Positions 44,031 to 54,807 of a stretch of 64,000 nt of DNA are shown one piece after another (position 1 is the first letter of the stretch; each line of letters starts with the position of its first letter). The translations under genes and the position numbers were made by a program. The stretch comes from Pyropia yezoensis (Eukaryota > Rhodophyta > Bangiophyceae > Bangiales > Bangiaceae). The stretch lies in assembly GCA_009829735.1 (NCBI GenBank), contig CM020619.1, positions 21,223,366 to 21,287,365 of the forward strand. The letters are read 5' to 3'. Under the pieces are notes generated by a model. That model was given only the letters and a program-made list of their open reading frames with translations, had not been told where the DNA came from and did no database searches.

Positions 44031-45587
44031 GCCCCCCGGTCGGTGGGAAAAGTTAAAAAGGGGGGAATGGGAGAGAGGCGGGGATGCGAAAGAGGTGGAA
44101 GAAGAGGCAACAGAGTGCAGCTGTCTGTGCCCGCCGCCGGAGCGACAGGCCGCTCCACCCCCGCACAGCCATTCGTTCAACGGCACGGGGGAGGGGGGGC
44201 TGAGCGCCCGCACGCCCCGCGGACCTCTTGCAGTTGCGCGCACGCCCCGTTCCCACCCCTGCTCATGGTGGGCGCGGCGACAGTGCCGCGGCGGCGGTGC
44301 GGGTGGGCGGCGCAACACCCAGCTGTCGCCCCCGCCGGGTGAAGTGAATTGAACCCCCACGCCGCGCTGCGCCACGCCCCTGCCACACCTGGGCCCACAC
44401 CGGCGCCCACTCACTCGACGCTACTCGTCCGCCCACCTGCCTGCCCTTCTGGCAGGGATCGGCCACTGCGTGCCTGTTCCGGAGGTTTGTCTATCCTGTC
44501 ATCCTCGCCTCTCCCGTCGCCGGTGGAATTGTGAAGGCGGGAACCAGTCAGGCTCTGGGGGCACACCTCACCTACTTCGACTCCCTCTCCGGCCCACGTC
44601 CTGGGCCACATGCGCACCGGCCTGCAGAGCCTGTTGCCACGCGCACCATCGACGAGCGTCGCAGGTGAGGTGTCGCCACTGCCCCCTCGTTCTCACCGCT
44701 GAATCGCCCAAGTAGCTTCCTTTCCGCACACGTTCTCCACACCCTCTCCCTCTCCACCTTTCTCAGCAAAGATTGATCTCTCTTCGCTCCTCCGCTGAGG
44801 CTCGAGGGTACCTGTGGATAGTTGCCGCTTCAGCCAGCCCCTTCCTCGTGGATCAGCCATCTTGTGATCGTCGTCTATCTCCTTGCATTCCTGCCGCGCC
44901 CAGCGCCACAGCCACGTCCGAACCGATTGCCTGGCCCGTGATCTTTTGAAGTATTCATCACAGAAAGGAAAAAACCGTGGAAAATGTTCAAAGTTGGACC
45001 CCTTACCTTCCGCAGGTGCAGACAACAAAGGTTTGATTCGTCAGGATTACATGGCTGTACCCGCGCGACCGCCTGCGCAAGAGAGGAGTTCCAATCGGGG
45101 TCGTGTGCCAGGTCATCACCCGTTTACAGTCCGGTCTGACGAGGGTGCTTGACAGGGGGGTGTCGCACCACTCGATTCGTATGTGTATCCTATGATCGCA
45201 CATTCGTCTCGGCTGGTCTACGCGGTGTCCACACTCGGTGTGCAGCGTCTCTCGTAGCGGCATCGTGGGCGACGAGGCTCATTGACACCTGTCAGGCTTC
45301 TGCCTGGCGCGACTTCCAGATGACCAATCGGGCTGTGTCTGTCCACAAGGTCTGTCCGTGACACGTTGCAGTGCTCTGGCAACGCGTGCTGGCCCTCCCA
45401 CATCAAAGCCCTCCCCGTACGTTATGTAACCACGTCCCTACAATTTTACCGGCCACCATTGCTGTAGCTCTTCTCCTCCCAAACATTTATGTCCTTCAAC
45501 TCGGTGCAGCCCAGCTGTCCTCCCTCTGCTCGCCTGTTTCACGAAGTCGGTCCCTCACCCTTGTCTGCTCCCGCACCCGACGCGAAG

Positions 45588-46195
45588 ATGAAGTTCGCTG
45601 TTCGCACTTGGCTCGCGGCGGCCGTCGCCCTGGCGCTGGTGGCGACTGTGGCGGCTGCTCCTCGGCCCGAATCTACCGTCGAAGATGTTGCGCCCGTGAG
45701 CAGGGGGGTGGATGGTGGCCTCACCACCCAAGCTATCTGGTACGTCATTGCTATGAAGGAGAGTGCGAAGTGGGAGGGCTCTGGCTGAGGTGTTTATCTC
45801 TTTCCTTTTCTCTGCATGTTCACATTCTCTGCATACTTGGGGTGCCGGGCTTCCGTTGGCGTTCACAAGTTCGTTGGAGCAGGTCTCCCCTCTTTTCCTG
45901 GCTGCGGAGCAGAAGCATGAGGGAGCGGAGCGTACCTGCTGACTCTTGGTGATCGTCGCATGCGGTTCTCTTCCTTTCGCTTGTCGTTCACTTCTTTTCT
46001 CTATCTGTTTCCGTGGTTCTCTTTCGTTGTGCCTGCTGCAGCTTTTGCGCTGCCTATTTCAACGAGGGTTGCACCCGCCAGGAGACGTTTGTGTGCGACA
46101 ACCTCGTCGATTGCAAGGAAGCGTGCTGCAAGTCGGCAGCGGCGGACGGGGTCACGTCTGCTGATTCGGATGACATGTTTGGCATGTCGTGCTGA
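45588..46195 (+). CDS. Small secreted Cys-rich peptide, two exons
   Basis: Exon 1 (45588-45739) begins MKFAVRTWLAAAVALALVAT, a textbook signal peptide with an AAA cleavage region, followed by a short acidic propeptide-like stretch. The intron (45740-46041) starts GTACGT and ends CTGCTGCAG after a pyrimidine-rich run. Exon 2 (46042-46195) joins in phase to give a 101-residue precursor. The mature part has eight Cys (pattern C-x-C-x6-C-x7-C-x5-C-x3-CC then one near the C-terminus). I do not recognise the family. Size, secretion and Cys density resemble extracellular or antimicrobial peptides, but function is unknown. Unspliced, exon 1 would stop at 45788 with no Cys, which supports the splice. 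Confidence 0.7.
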
Positions 46196-46436
46196 TGGGT
46201 GCCACGCCGTAGTAATTTGTGGAGATAGTGGCGCCTTGGGTTGTAGCTGACCATGTCCGTGCTTGCTGCCCTGGGGTGACAGTACGCTGGTCTCTGCCAT
46301 GTCAGATGACACATGTTGGTTGGCATGGTGCGCTGTGTGGTCTGTAGATAGTCCATTTGTTCACGATTTACTGCCGCGTTTGTTATGCGTGCTACTTAAG
46401 TACGTGGTTCACGTCGAACAGCGACGAAAAAAGAGA

Positions 46437-46508
46437 TGGAGCAGCGGGGGTTCGATCCCCGGACATTTCGCATGCAAAGCGAACACTCTTCCACTGAGCT
46501 ACAGCCCC
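46437..46508 (-). tRNA. tRNA-Ala (anticodon UGC)
   Basis: A 72-nt cloverleaf on the minus strand, without intron. The acceptor 5' strand is GGGGCTG and the 3' strand CTGCTCC, with a G3:U70 pair (the alanine identity element), one T-T mismatch at 6:67, and discriminator A. The D-arm is GCTC-AGTGGAA-GAGT. The anticodon stem TTCGC/GCGAA has loop TTTGCAT (anticodon TGC). The T-arm is CGGGG-ATCGAAC-CCCCG. A T-rich run (TCTCTTTTTT) follows on the minus strand and serves as pol III terminator. Its 3' end matches the primer-binding site of the Ty3-type element in this window. Confidence 0.96.
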
Positions 46509-46764
46509 ACTTGTTTCTTGTCCAAGACGGACCATCATAAATATTTCAAACACGTTTATTGAGAACCACGAGGCCATCTTCCCGTGTCAGCTTCTTGCAG
46601 CACCGTTCCTATCGCGTCTTGTGGTGCCGTTGCGCATTGCACTGGTAACCACCACATCGTGGCCTGTTGGCATCCCTCTCTTTCCTGGTCAGCGGATCAC
46701 CGGGGTCTGTCAGCGGATCATCGGGGTCTGTCTCGTACGCGAGGTTTTTCTGCCGGTCATCGTC

Positions 46765-47661
46765 ATGCAAGGTTTGGTGCAGTCGGTGTTTGACAAGTAC
46801 GTGACCGACGCCTTTTTTTCTCTGCTTTGGGATCCTCCTCGACCAACGCCTGCGGCTCTCGCACCAACTGCGCCCTTGCTGACGATATGCCTCACGCGAT
46901 CGCTTGTGCGATTTTCTTTTCCCGGTCTGCTTGGTAGGCTACTCCCACCCGCCTGTCCAACCTACACGGGGCTGCTTCCGTTGATCACGACCCTCCTTCA
47001 GGACCGCTCCTGCTTTCGCGCTGCCCTTTCCAAAGGCCTAGGTCTGGGCATTGTCGCCGCCGCGGGTCTCATCAAGCTGCCACAAATTGTGTCGATCGTC
47101 ACCTCCCGCTCCTCTGCTGGACTCTCCAAGACCACCTTCCTAGTCGAGACCTTTGGTCATACTTACAACCTAGCCGCCCACGTGCGTCAGGGGTACCCCC
47201 CATCCACGTATGGAGACTTTGCAGCGCTGCTCGTCCAGAACTACGTTCTTCTCGTGCTCATATATGCCTACTCTGGACAGCCCGCCCTGGGCGTGAGTAT
47301 CGTGGTGGGGGCGGTTTCCCTCCTCGGAGGCATGTGCAACAGCGGCTTCCCGCTGGGGTTGCTCCAGACGCTGACGGCGGGGAATGTGGTGCTGGTGTTT
47401 GCATCACGTCTACCACAGGCGTTGGCCAACTATCGCGCCGGCAGCACCGGCACCCTGTCGGCGGTGACGTGCGTGGGCATGTGGCTTGGCGCGACGGCAC
47501 GCATTTTTACGACGCTGACCGAAGTGGACGACCCGTCCATCCTAGCGGGCTACGTCGCCGCCGCTGTGCTCAACGGCATTATCGCTGGGCAGGTGCTCTA
47601 CTACCGGGGCATCAAGAGCCGGCGAGGTACGCAGCCGTCGCCGGCAAAGAAAGTCCAGTGA
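46765..47661 (+). CDS. PQ-loop protein of the MPDU1 (mannose-P-dolichol utilisation) family
   Basis: Multi-pass membrane protein. SKGLGLGIVAAAGLIKLPQI holds the first PQ-loop and is very close to the MPDU1 signature. The second PQ-loop is ASRLPQALANYRAGSTGTLS, near residue 215. Several hydrophobic helices surround them (VLLVLIYAYS, LAGYVAAAVLNGII). The C-terminus is a Lys/Arg-rich tail (SRRGTQPSPAKK). MPDU1 is an ER membrane protein needed for use of dolichol-phosphate mannose and glucose in glycan assembly. The N-terminal 90 residues are atypical. A GTACGT donor-like string at about 46798 raises the possibility that part of this is an intron. The frame is also open upstream to 46621; I prefer ATG 46765. 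Confidence 0.82.
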   Translation: MQGLVQSVFDKYVTDAFFSLLWDPPRPTPAALAPTAPLLTICLTRSLVRFSFPGLLGRLLPPACPTYTGLLPLITTLLQDRSCFRAALSKGLGLGIVAAAGLIKLPQIVSIVTSRSSAGLSKTTFLVETFGHTYNLAAHVRQGYPPSTYGDFAALLVQNYVLLVLIYAYSGQPALGVSIVVGAVSLLGGMCNSGFPLGLLQTLTAGNVVLVFASRLPQALANYRAGSTGTLSAVTCVGMWLGATARIFTTLTEVDDPSILAGYVAAAVLNGIIAGQVLYYRGIKSRRGTQPSPAKKVQ

Positions 47662-47872
47662 TGGGTGTCGGTGCCGGTGTGGGTGCCAATCGTGGCCGGG
47701 AGCATCATGTACATACGGGTTGGTCTCGGCGTCTGAGGGCGGTCGAAGTCACTTCGAAGAGAGCTCTCGAAGAGCGGTCGACGCGGGGAGTCATCTAAAG
47801 CAGAAGACATTAAGAATGACTGCCCCATGGTTCTTAATGTGAACGATTGGCCAAACACGGACCTTGCTCTTC

Positions 47873-49006
47873 CTACGCGGTGTCTTTGTTAGCCTGAGAC
47901 GCCTTAACCGCGGCCGTCATCTTGGGAACGACGTCGAACAGGTCGGCCACCACACCATAGTCGGCGACGCTGAAGATGGGGGCCTCCGGGTCCTTGTTGA
48001 TCGCCACAATAGCCTTGCTGTCCTTCATCCCCGCCAGATGTTGAATGGCGCCCGACAGCCCCACCGCAATGTACACGTCTGGTGCAACAACCTTGCCCGT
48101 CTGCCCTACCTGCAAGTCGTTCGGCACATACCCCGCATCGACAGCCGCACGAGTGGCACCGACGGCGCCGCCGACTGCGTCGGCTAGGTCGTTAAGGAGC
48201 TCAAAGTTGGCGCCCGACTTGAGCCCCCGCCCGCCGGACACCACCACCTTGGCAGCCGCCAGCTCTGGACGCCCCCCTCCAGTGCTCAGCTCCTCCGACA
48301 ACACCCGCACCGCGGGGGTGGCCGCGTCCGCCTCGACTGCCACAGCAGTCGTCGGAGCGGCATCCACGTCCGCCCCCCGATCGGCCGCTGGCGTAAAGGC
48401 AGTAGAGCGAACGGTGACAACCTTGACGTCGTCCGTCGCGCGCACCGTCGCAAGGACGTTGCCCGCGTAAATGGGCCGCACTACCGTATCCGCCGACACC
48501 ACCTCGGTGATGTCGGTGAGGGCGCCGACGCCGAGAGAGCCCGCTAGCCGCGGCAACACGTTTTTCCCAAACGAACTGGCGCCCGCCACCACATGGGTAT
48601 AGGTCCCGCCCGCGTCGCCCCCAGCTGAGGGCCGTACGAGCCCAGCGATGACGGGTGCGACGGCTTCAGCCAATGCCGGCGACAACGACGGGGCGTCCGC
48701 GACGAGTACGTCGGCCACGTGCTCCATCCGCACAGCCTCGGCGACGGTGGCAGACAGCTTTCCGCTGCCACCGTCACCTGTGAGCAGCAGCGACACGGGG
48801 GCGGCGGTAAACTCGTGGGCCGCAGTCACCGCGGCCCGGGTGGCCAGCGACACGCTCCCAGACGGAGCGGACTCCCCAACCACCAGCGCACGATGAGCTG
48901 CTGCAGCCGCGGTGGTCGCAGACAGCTCACGTCTGAGCGGTCCAGTCGCCAACCCGGCGACAGCTCTCCAGCGGAGAACAGACGCCGCAGACAAAGTGCG
49001 CCACAT
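47873..49006 (-). CDS. ETFA: Electron transfer flavoprotein alpha subunit, mitochondrial
   Basis: 377 residues from ATG 49006. The first 30 residues are Arg/Ser/Ala-rich without acids (mitochondrial presequence). Domain I (about 35-200) carries the ETF fold. The FAD-binding C-terminal domain has [43 protein letters not shown] and [17 protein letters not shown], the family signature. With ETF-beta it passes electrons from matrix acyl-CoA dehydrogenases to ETF-ubiquinone oxidoreductase. No intron. It ends in UAG, showing UAG is a genuine stop in this genome. It lies head-to-head with the golgin gene across about 620 bp, which may be a shared promoter region. Confidence 0.95.
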   Translation of the reverse strand: MWRTLSAASVLRWRAVAGLATGPLRRELSATTAAAAAHRALVVGESAPSGSVSLATRAAVTAAHEFTAAPVSLLLTGDGGSGKLSATVAEAVRMEHVADVLVADAPSLSPALAEAVAPVIAGLVRPSAGGDAGGTYTHVVAGASSFGKNVLPRLAGSLGVGALTDITEVVSADTVVRPIYAGNVLATVRATDDVKVVTVRSTAFTPAADRGADVDAAPTTAVAVEADAATPAVRVLSEELSTGGGRPELAAAKVVVSGGRGLKSGANFELLNDLADAVGGAVGATRAAVDAGYVPNDLQVGQTGKVVAPDVYIAVGLSGAIQHLAGMKDSKAIVAINKDPEAPIFSVADYGVVADLFDVVPKMTAAVKASQANKDTA

Positions 49007-49629
49007 GGTGCAGGTGGCGATATGAGTGCGGACTAAAAAGAAATGTCCAAGCAAAGGATGACTTGTGTGCCTCGTAGACTGCCAGCCACCACAAGAAAGT
49101 CGTACGTAAGGATGGGCTGACAGAGACGAGGTGCTCGACATGCATCGCTCGATGGTGAGACACGGAGCCACGATGGAGACCTCAAGCGCCGTCTCGAAAA
49201 TAAAATACACTGAGCGAGTGGAAGTATAGTTGCATTGCTGAGTGACCTAAAAATTTATGTTGACCAAGAACAAGTGCGTCATGCCACGCGACCGGCGTGT
49301 ACTTGTCCCATGCCGACACCAGCCTTGCCGACCAGCGCACCATGTCCATCTGAACCAGCTGGTCATCTCCTGGCCTGGGAGCGTACTACAGACAGCCGCC
49401 TTGGGCGGCACGCGCTGCAACTTTCGCCGCCCTGGCTCCTACTGCTTCCTTCTGTGCTCCCTATTCTTGTCCATCCCGGGGGCACTACCCTCATCTTCTT
49501 GAAATACGGTGTTAGGCGGCACCTCGCTTCTGGTGGCCGTCGCCCTCCGAAGGTTGCCGGTCGGTTTTCCCCTCCTATCCTTTCTCATTTGAGCCTTCCT
49601 TTGTTCCTCGTTACCGTTTCGCCGGTACC

Positions 49630-52600
49630 ATGTGGTCCGGCCTGGGCACTACTTTCAAGGAACGTGCTGCCGCTGCCTCTGAGCGTCTCAGCGCCGCCGC
49701 CGCAGCCGCCGGTGATGCCATCGCGGCAGCCACAGAGGAGAGCGACGGGGAGGGGGCGGCCTCCCGTGCGGCTCACCTGCGCGCTCGCCGTCCAGATGAC
49801 GATGCAGATGGCGGCAGTGGCGCCCTTTGGGCCGACGGCAGCGGGGATGACAGCTTTGATGATGGCGCTGCGGAAGCGCCTCGCTTCGCGCCTTCGGTGT
49901 CTGCACCGGGCGCAAGAATTGGCGCAGGGGTTGGGGAGAGCGTGTCTCATGGGCGCCGCGGTCGTCTGACGCTACGGGAGCAGCTGGCAGAGGCGACAGC
50001 TCGGGCAGAGGAGGCGGAGGAGCGGTACCGCGAGCGGGAGTATGAGGTTGAGCAGCTGCTTTCGGCGCAGGGTGGAGCAGGTCGGGTAGGAGGTGACGGC
50101 GACAGCGCGGGACCGCCTTCCGCCATTGACGAAAGTCGACTGGCGGCGCTTGAGGCTCAGGTACGGTCACTGGAAGCTGAAAAGGCAACGTTGGAGGCGG
50201 CGGCGGCGGCAGAACGCGAGCGGAGAGAGTGGGGAGGTGGGGAGGGAGGAATTGACGGCTGGGGCAGCCCCATGCCGACCGCGGATGCCACAGAGCTGAC
50301 CGCGCTACGGGCTGAAGTGGCCCGTCTGGCCGCCGTTGCTGAAACGTGCGAGTGTGGCGCGCTTCGCGCGGCAGTCGAGGCTCGAGCTGGGGAAGCGGCT
50401 ACGTCAGCCGCGGCCGCTGAAATGGCGCGCAGCGAGGGCGCCGCTGCGACTACTCAGGCCGCCGCCGCTGCAGCCGCGCGTGAGGAGGCAGTGGTCGCCG
50501 CCGACGCTCTGCACGCGCAGCTGGCGGACGCGACCGAGCAAGGCAACCGCCTCCGGGAGGCGGCGGCGGCGGCTACGCGGCGGGAGGGTGAGGCTTTAGC
50601 TGCAGCTGCTGCAGGTCAGGCGGAGCTGTCCTCTCTCCGGGAGCAACTGGCCGCCGCGTCGGACGGCGCCACAGACGGAGACGCCACGCAGTTGGCTCAA
50701 GCTGCGGTCGCAGCACTGACTGGCCGTGTGGCCTCCTTGCAGGCCGAGGCGGCGGCCAAGGCGACCAGCCGAGACGCGGCCGACGCTGCCGCAACGGCTG
50801 CTCGCGACGGTGCCATTTCTGGGGCCATCGCCGCACGGGACGAGGCAATCTCGGCGGCCGCGGACGCCAGGGCCGAGGTCGACGTGATTACCGCAGCGCA
50901 GCGCGCAGACGCAGAAGCGGCCACCGCCAACGCGGCGGCTCTTACCGAGCAGTTGGATGCGGCGTCGGCCGCCACTAGAACCGTCGTTGTCGAGCGCGAC
51001 GCTCTACTGGGTCGCCTCAAAACTGTCGATGCGACGGTGGCAGCCGCGCTTGCTGAGCGGGACGCTGCGTTTGAGACAGGACATGCCGCCCGCCGCGCGG
51101 CAGCAGAAGCTTTGCGCGAACATGCGGCGGCGATGGCGTCCCGTGACGCCTCCATTGTTGCATTGCAGCAGAGGCTGGATGCGGCGACCGTACGAGTGGA
51201 GTCGCTGACTTCTGCTGCCGCTGCGTCAACAGCGGTGAGGGCTACGAACGACGATGGATGGTCAGCGGCAGAGACGGAGTCTCGGCAGCAGGACGCAGTG
51301 GCTGATATGAACTCTGCGCGGGCCGAGCGGGATGCCACAGCGGACGCGGCTGCCAAAGCGGTGGCGATACGGGAGGCTCGTGTGGCCGACCTTGACGCTC
51401 AGGTGCGGGAAGTGAAAACAGAAGCGGAGGCGGCGGCTACAGAGGCAGCGGCAACTGCCAAGGATTTCCAAGCCAGAATACGAGCCGCCGAGGCTGATCA
51501 GCGACTGGCAGAGGCGACGGCAGCAGAGATGGCCGCCCGCCACGACGCTGCCGTTGCGGAGTGGGAGGCTGAGTCTGCTCGTCTCGTCGCACGTGCTGCG
51601 GCGGAGGAAGCTGCAGCAGCCGCAGCGGTCACCGAAGTGGCCCACCTGCGCGACGGTCTACGAGAAGCCGAGTCCGCGCGCGCGGCTGCTGTGGTGGAAC
51701 GAGACGCCGCTGCGTCGGCCGCGGCGTCGACGTCGGCTGACCTAGACGAGCGGGGGCTTGCCCTGGACTCTGTAACTGCCGAGCGCGACATGTTGGAGTC
51801 CCGCTTGCGATTGGTGGAGGAGGACCTCGCGGCGGCAGAGGCCGAGCGAGATGACGCGTTGGCCGACGCCGACGCGCTGCGATCGCAGCAGCCATCAAAT
51901 GCCGCTTCCGCCTCCGAGGTGGCCGAGCAGAACAGCGGTCGCGGCTGGCCTGTCCCTGTCGGTGACGCTGACACGGCGGCGCTTGTGGCAGAGCGGGACG
52001 CGCTGGTGGTCAAGCTAGATGCAGCCCGCAACTACATCAACGGTTCTAACGCGGAGATTCGGCGGTTGCGGGAGGAACTGGCGGCAGTGGGCAGTCCGGA
52101 GGCGCTGAGCGATGCTAGCAATGGGAGCGATGATGGCCGTGAAATCGATGGGCCCGACGGCGTCGGCGAAGGTGGCGAGAATGGCGAGGACTATGAGTGG
52201 CCGGACGATGACGGCGCGTACGGGGATGGGTCTGTGTCAGCCCCCTCTGTGGAGGCTCCCTCTGCTGGAAGCTCCCGGTCGCCCTCACCAGACTCGCACC
52301 CATCTCACGCCTCGCGTGATGCCGTTGAGGACGATAGGGCGACAGAAGATTGTGACGACGACGGCAGTGTCATCAGCGCTGACTGGGAGGGCGGTAGCGC
52401 CGTCGATGGTGGCAGTGTCGGCGGCGTGGAGCAGTGGGAGGAGCTTGCGGTAGAGTTAGCCACCACACGTGCAGAGCTGGCAGAGGCGGCCGACGCGGCG
52501 GACCGCCTGGCCGTCGACAAGGCCAACCTCTCTTCCGAAAGGGACCAACTAGCTGCTGACAAGGACCAGCTTGCCGCGGACCTGAGAGACTTGTCGCGGC

Positions 52601-54807
52601 GGGCGGCGGCTCAGGACGCTGCCGCCGTCGCTGCGGATGGGAATGAGCTGCGTGCGGCCCTGGACGCGTCTCAGTCGCGGGTAGAGGCGCTGGAGGCGCG
52701 ACTGGCGGCTGCAAGCACGGAGCTGGATGAGCTGCGGGAGTGGGGCGGTGCCGCGGCGCCGCCGCCGGTCGCCGCTCCCGACACGGCCACCACGACGATG
52801 CTGGCGACCGCCCAGGCACGAGTAGGGGAACTCGAGGAGCGCCTGGCTGCCGTCACTGCAGGGCTGAATGAGGCCCGCGACTGGGGCACGCCGCCGCCAC
52901 CGCCGCCGTTGTCCTCTTCCTCGTCGGCCGCCCCCGACGCGGCGGCCGCGGCAGCGCTGGCCACCGCGGAAGCGCGGATACAGGAGCTGGAGGCGCAGCT
53001 GGCGGCTGTTAACGAGGAGCTTGACGAGGCCCGCGAGTGGGGCGCCCCGCCGTCGGCTGCCGCCGCTGCAATCGACGATGGGGCGGCGAGTACAGCCGCG
53101 CTGGCCGCTGCCGAGACCCGCGTACGGGAGCTGGAGGCGCAGCTGGCTGCCGTTACGGAGGAGCTCAACGAGGCCCGCGAGTGGGCCACCCCGCTCCCGA
53201 CCGCAGCGGCTGCCGCCCCTGACAACGGCGGGGAGGCGCCGTTGGTTGCCGCACAGGCGCGGGTGGCGGAGCTGGAGATGCAGCTGGTGTCGGCCACTGC
53301 CGCTGCTGCCACCGCGCCCGCCGCTGCAGTCCCCAGCGTGGCGGCCGCCCCCGACGCCGTCAGCCTAGAGGCCGCCCTGGCCGACGCTCGCGCGCGGGTG
53401 GCGGAGCTGGAGCCTGCACTGGCCGCCGCCACCGCCGCGGCGGCTGACGCGCGCGACCGCTCGTCGGCGAGCACGGACGAAGCCGCCCGCCTCGCCGACG
53501 CGCTCGCGCAGCGGACGGCCGAGGTGGCTGACGCACGGGCGGCCGTGGCCGCCGCCGCGGCCGCGGCGGCCGACGCGACCGGCGCGCGCGACGCGGCGGT
53601 GGCGTCGATGCGGGCTGTCGAGGCCGAGGCAGCGGCGGCGGCCGACGCGGCCGCTGCCCGCCTGGCCGCCGCCGCCCGCGAAGCAGAGCAGCTGCGACAC
53701 GAAGCTGCGGCCGCGGCCGACGCGGAGGAGGGCGCGCGGGAGGCGCTGGCCGACGCGGACGAGGAGCTCCGCGACACCCGCGCTGCCCTGACCGCCGAGC
53801 GAGCCGAGTGCGGGCGCGCCGCCGACGACGCGGCAGCGCTGCGGGCGCAGCTGGCGGCGGCGTCGGCGGCGCTCGCCGACCGCACCGCCGAGCTGGACGA
53901 GGCAGAAGAGCGGGCCGCTGCGCTGACCGAGCAGCTCTCTGCCGCCGAGGCGGGGGTGGCCAACGCGCGGGCGGTGCTATCCGAGCGGGAGCACGAACTG
54001 TCGACTGGCCGCGCCCGCGACGGTGCGCGGGCAACCACCGAGCTGGCCGCCGCGACCGCCCGTGCGGAGCGGCTGCAGGCAGAGCTGGTCGCCGCCACCA
54101 CCGCCCGCGCCGAGGCGGTGGCGGCCGCCGCCGCCGCCGAGGCGGCATCGGCCACGCACGCCGAGGCGGCGGCCAATCTGGCGGTTGTCCTCGAGGCTTT
54201 CCAGGCCACCCGCTCGGCCGACGATGAGCGGGCGGTCGCGGCGCTGCGCACCGAGCTGGCCGACGTCAAGGCCGCCGCCGCCGCGGACGCGGCGGCCGCC
54301 AAGGCATTGACCACCGACGCGGTCGCCCGCGCCGACGCGGCGGCGGGGGCCGTGGCGGAGGTGGCGGAACTCCGCGGCCACCTGACGCGCCTCGCCGAGG
54401 AGCGGGTGGAGCTGCGGTCCCAGCTGGAGGCGTCGCTCTCCCGCGTACACCGCCCGCCGGGGGCGGGCGGTGCCGACGGGGATGGGGACGGCGACGGCGA
54501 CGGCGGCCCCGAGCTCGTCGACCGCCGCGTCGTGCGGCAGCTTGTGGTGAGCTACTTTGGGGTGGCCTCCCGCCGGCGACGGGACGTCCTCCAGCTCCTG
54601 TCGCGGGTGCTCGCGTTTGGCCACGCCGACCTGGTGGCCGTCGGGCTTGTCCGCCGGCCACTCGGGGATGTGCTCACCTCGCTGGTGCCGGCGCCGCCAC
54701 CGTCGGCCGACGGCCTGCCGGGGGGGGGGCTCCCGCCTGTTGGCAGCGTCGCCGACAACTGGGTCGAGTTTCTGATGAAGCAGACCGAGCCCGACGATGA
54801 CTTTTGA
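49630..54807 (+). CDS. Golgin-like coiled-coil protein with C-terminal GRIP-like domain
   Basis: 1,725 residues, intronless. A short N-terminal segment (MWSGLGTTFKERAAAASERL) is amphipathic, as in GMAP-210/TMF-type golgins. Acidic linkers and a near-continuous Ala-rich coiled coil follow. An acidic, coil-breaking segment lies at about residues 835-930. Around 1015-1215 are four to five tandem units of about 46 residues, each with ELEAQLAAVTEELNEAREW-like heptads followed by a Pro/Ala linker. The last 100 residues contain DRRVVRQLVVSYFG then LQLLSRVLAFGHADLVAVGL, fitting the GRIP domain including its conserved Tyr. GRIP domains bind Arl1 or related GTPases on the trans-Golgi. Such golgins tether vesicles. 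Confidence 0.82.
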   Translation: MWSGLGTTFKERAAAASERLSAAAAAAGDAIAAATEESDGEGAASRAAHLRARRPDDDADGGSGALWADGSGDDSFDDGAAEAPRFAPSVSAPGARIGAGVGESVSHGRRGRLTLREQLAEATARAEEAEERYREREYEVEQLLSAQGGAGRVGGDGDSAGPPSAIDESRLAALEAQVRSLEAEKATLEAAAAAERERREWGGGEGGIDGWGSPMPTADATELTALRAEVARLAAVAETCECGALRAAVEARAGEAATSAAAAEMARSEGAAATTQAAAAAAAREEAVVAADALHAQLADATEQGNRLREAAAAATRREGEALAAAAAGQAELSSLREQLAAASDGATDGDATQLAQAAVAALTGRVASLQAEAAAKATSRDAADAAATAARDGAISGAIAARDEAISAAADARAEVDVITAAQRADAEAATANAAALTEQLDAASAATRTVVVERDALLGRLKTVDATVAAALAERDAAFETGHAARRAAAEALREHAAAMASRDASIVALQQRLDAATVRVESLTSAAAASTAVRATNDDGWSAAETESRQQDAVADMNSARAERDATADAAAKAVAIREARVADLDAQVREVKTEAEAAATEAAATAKDFQARIRAAEADQRLAEATAAEMAARHDAAVAEWEAESARLVARAAAEEAAAAAAVTEVAHLRDGLREAESARAAAVVERDAAASAAASTSADLDERGLALDSVTAERDMLESRLRLVEEDLAAAEAERDDALADADALRSQQPSNAASASEVAEQNSGRGWPVPVGDADTAALVAERDALVVKLDAARNYINGSNAEIRRLREELAAVGSPEALSDASNGSDDGREIDGPDGVGEGGENGEDYEWPDDDGAYGDGSVSAPSVEAPSAGSSRSPSPDSHPSHASRDAVEDDRATEDCDDDGSVISADWEGGSAVDGGSVGGVEQWEELAVELATTRAELAEAADAADRLAVDKANLSSERDQLAADKDQLAADLRDLSRRAAAQDAAAVAADGNELRAALDASQSRVEALEARLAAASTELDELREWGGAAAPPPVAAPDTATTTMLATAQARVGELEERLAAVTAGLNEARDWGTPPPPPPLSSSSSAAPDAAAAAALATAEARIQELEAQLAAVNEELDEAREWGAPPSAAAAAIDDGAASTAALAAAETRVRELEAQLAAVTEELNEAREWATPLPTAAAAAPDNGGEAPLVAAQARVAELEMQLVSATAAAATAPAAAVPSVAAAPDAVSLEAALADARARVAELEPALAAATAAAADARDRSSASTDEAARLADALAQRTAEVADARAAVAAAAAAAADATGARDAAVASMRAVEAEAAAAADAAAARLAAAAREAEQLRHEAAAAADAEEGAREALADADEELRDTRAALTAERAECGRAADDAAALRAQLAAASAALADRTAELDEAEERAAALTEQLSAAEAGVANARAVLSEREHELSTGRARDGARATTELAAATARAERLQAELVAATTARAEAVAAAAAAEAASATHAEAAANLAVVLEAFQATRSADDERAVAALRTELADVKAAAAADAAAAKALTTDAVARADAAAGAVAEVAELRGHLTRLAEERVELRSQLEASLSRVHRPPGAGGADGDGDGDGDGGPELVDRRVVRQLVVSYFGVASRRRRDVLQLLSRVLAFGHADLVAVGLVRRPLGDVLTSLVPAPPPSADGLPGGGLPPVGSVADNWVEFLMKQTEPDDDF

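Larger units (their letters stand above)
43216..45587. other. Intergenic with two minisatellites; no gene recognised
   Basis: ORFs of 60-294 codons occur without domains. The minisatellites at 43376 and 43939 lie upstream of the arsenite methyltransferase start. Confidence 0.45.

Noticed and set aside
43468..44352. 294-codon plus-strand ORF
   Set aside because: Crosses the 23-bp tandem repeat and has no domain.
52671..54314. 547-codon minus-strand ORF
   Set aside because: Ala/Ser-rich antisense shadow of the golgin coiled coil.
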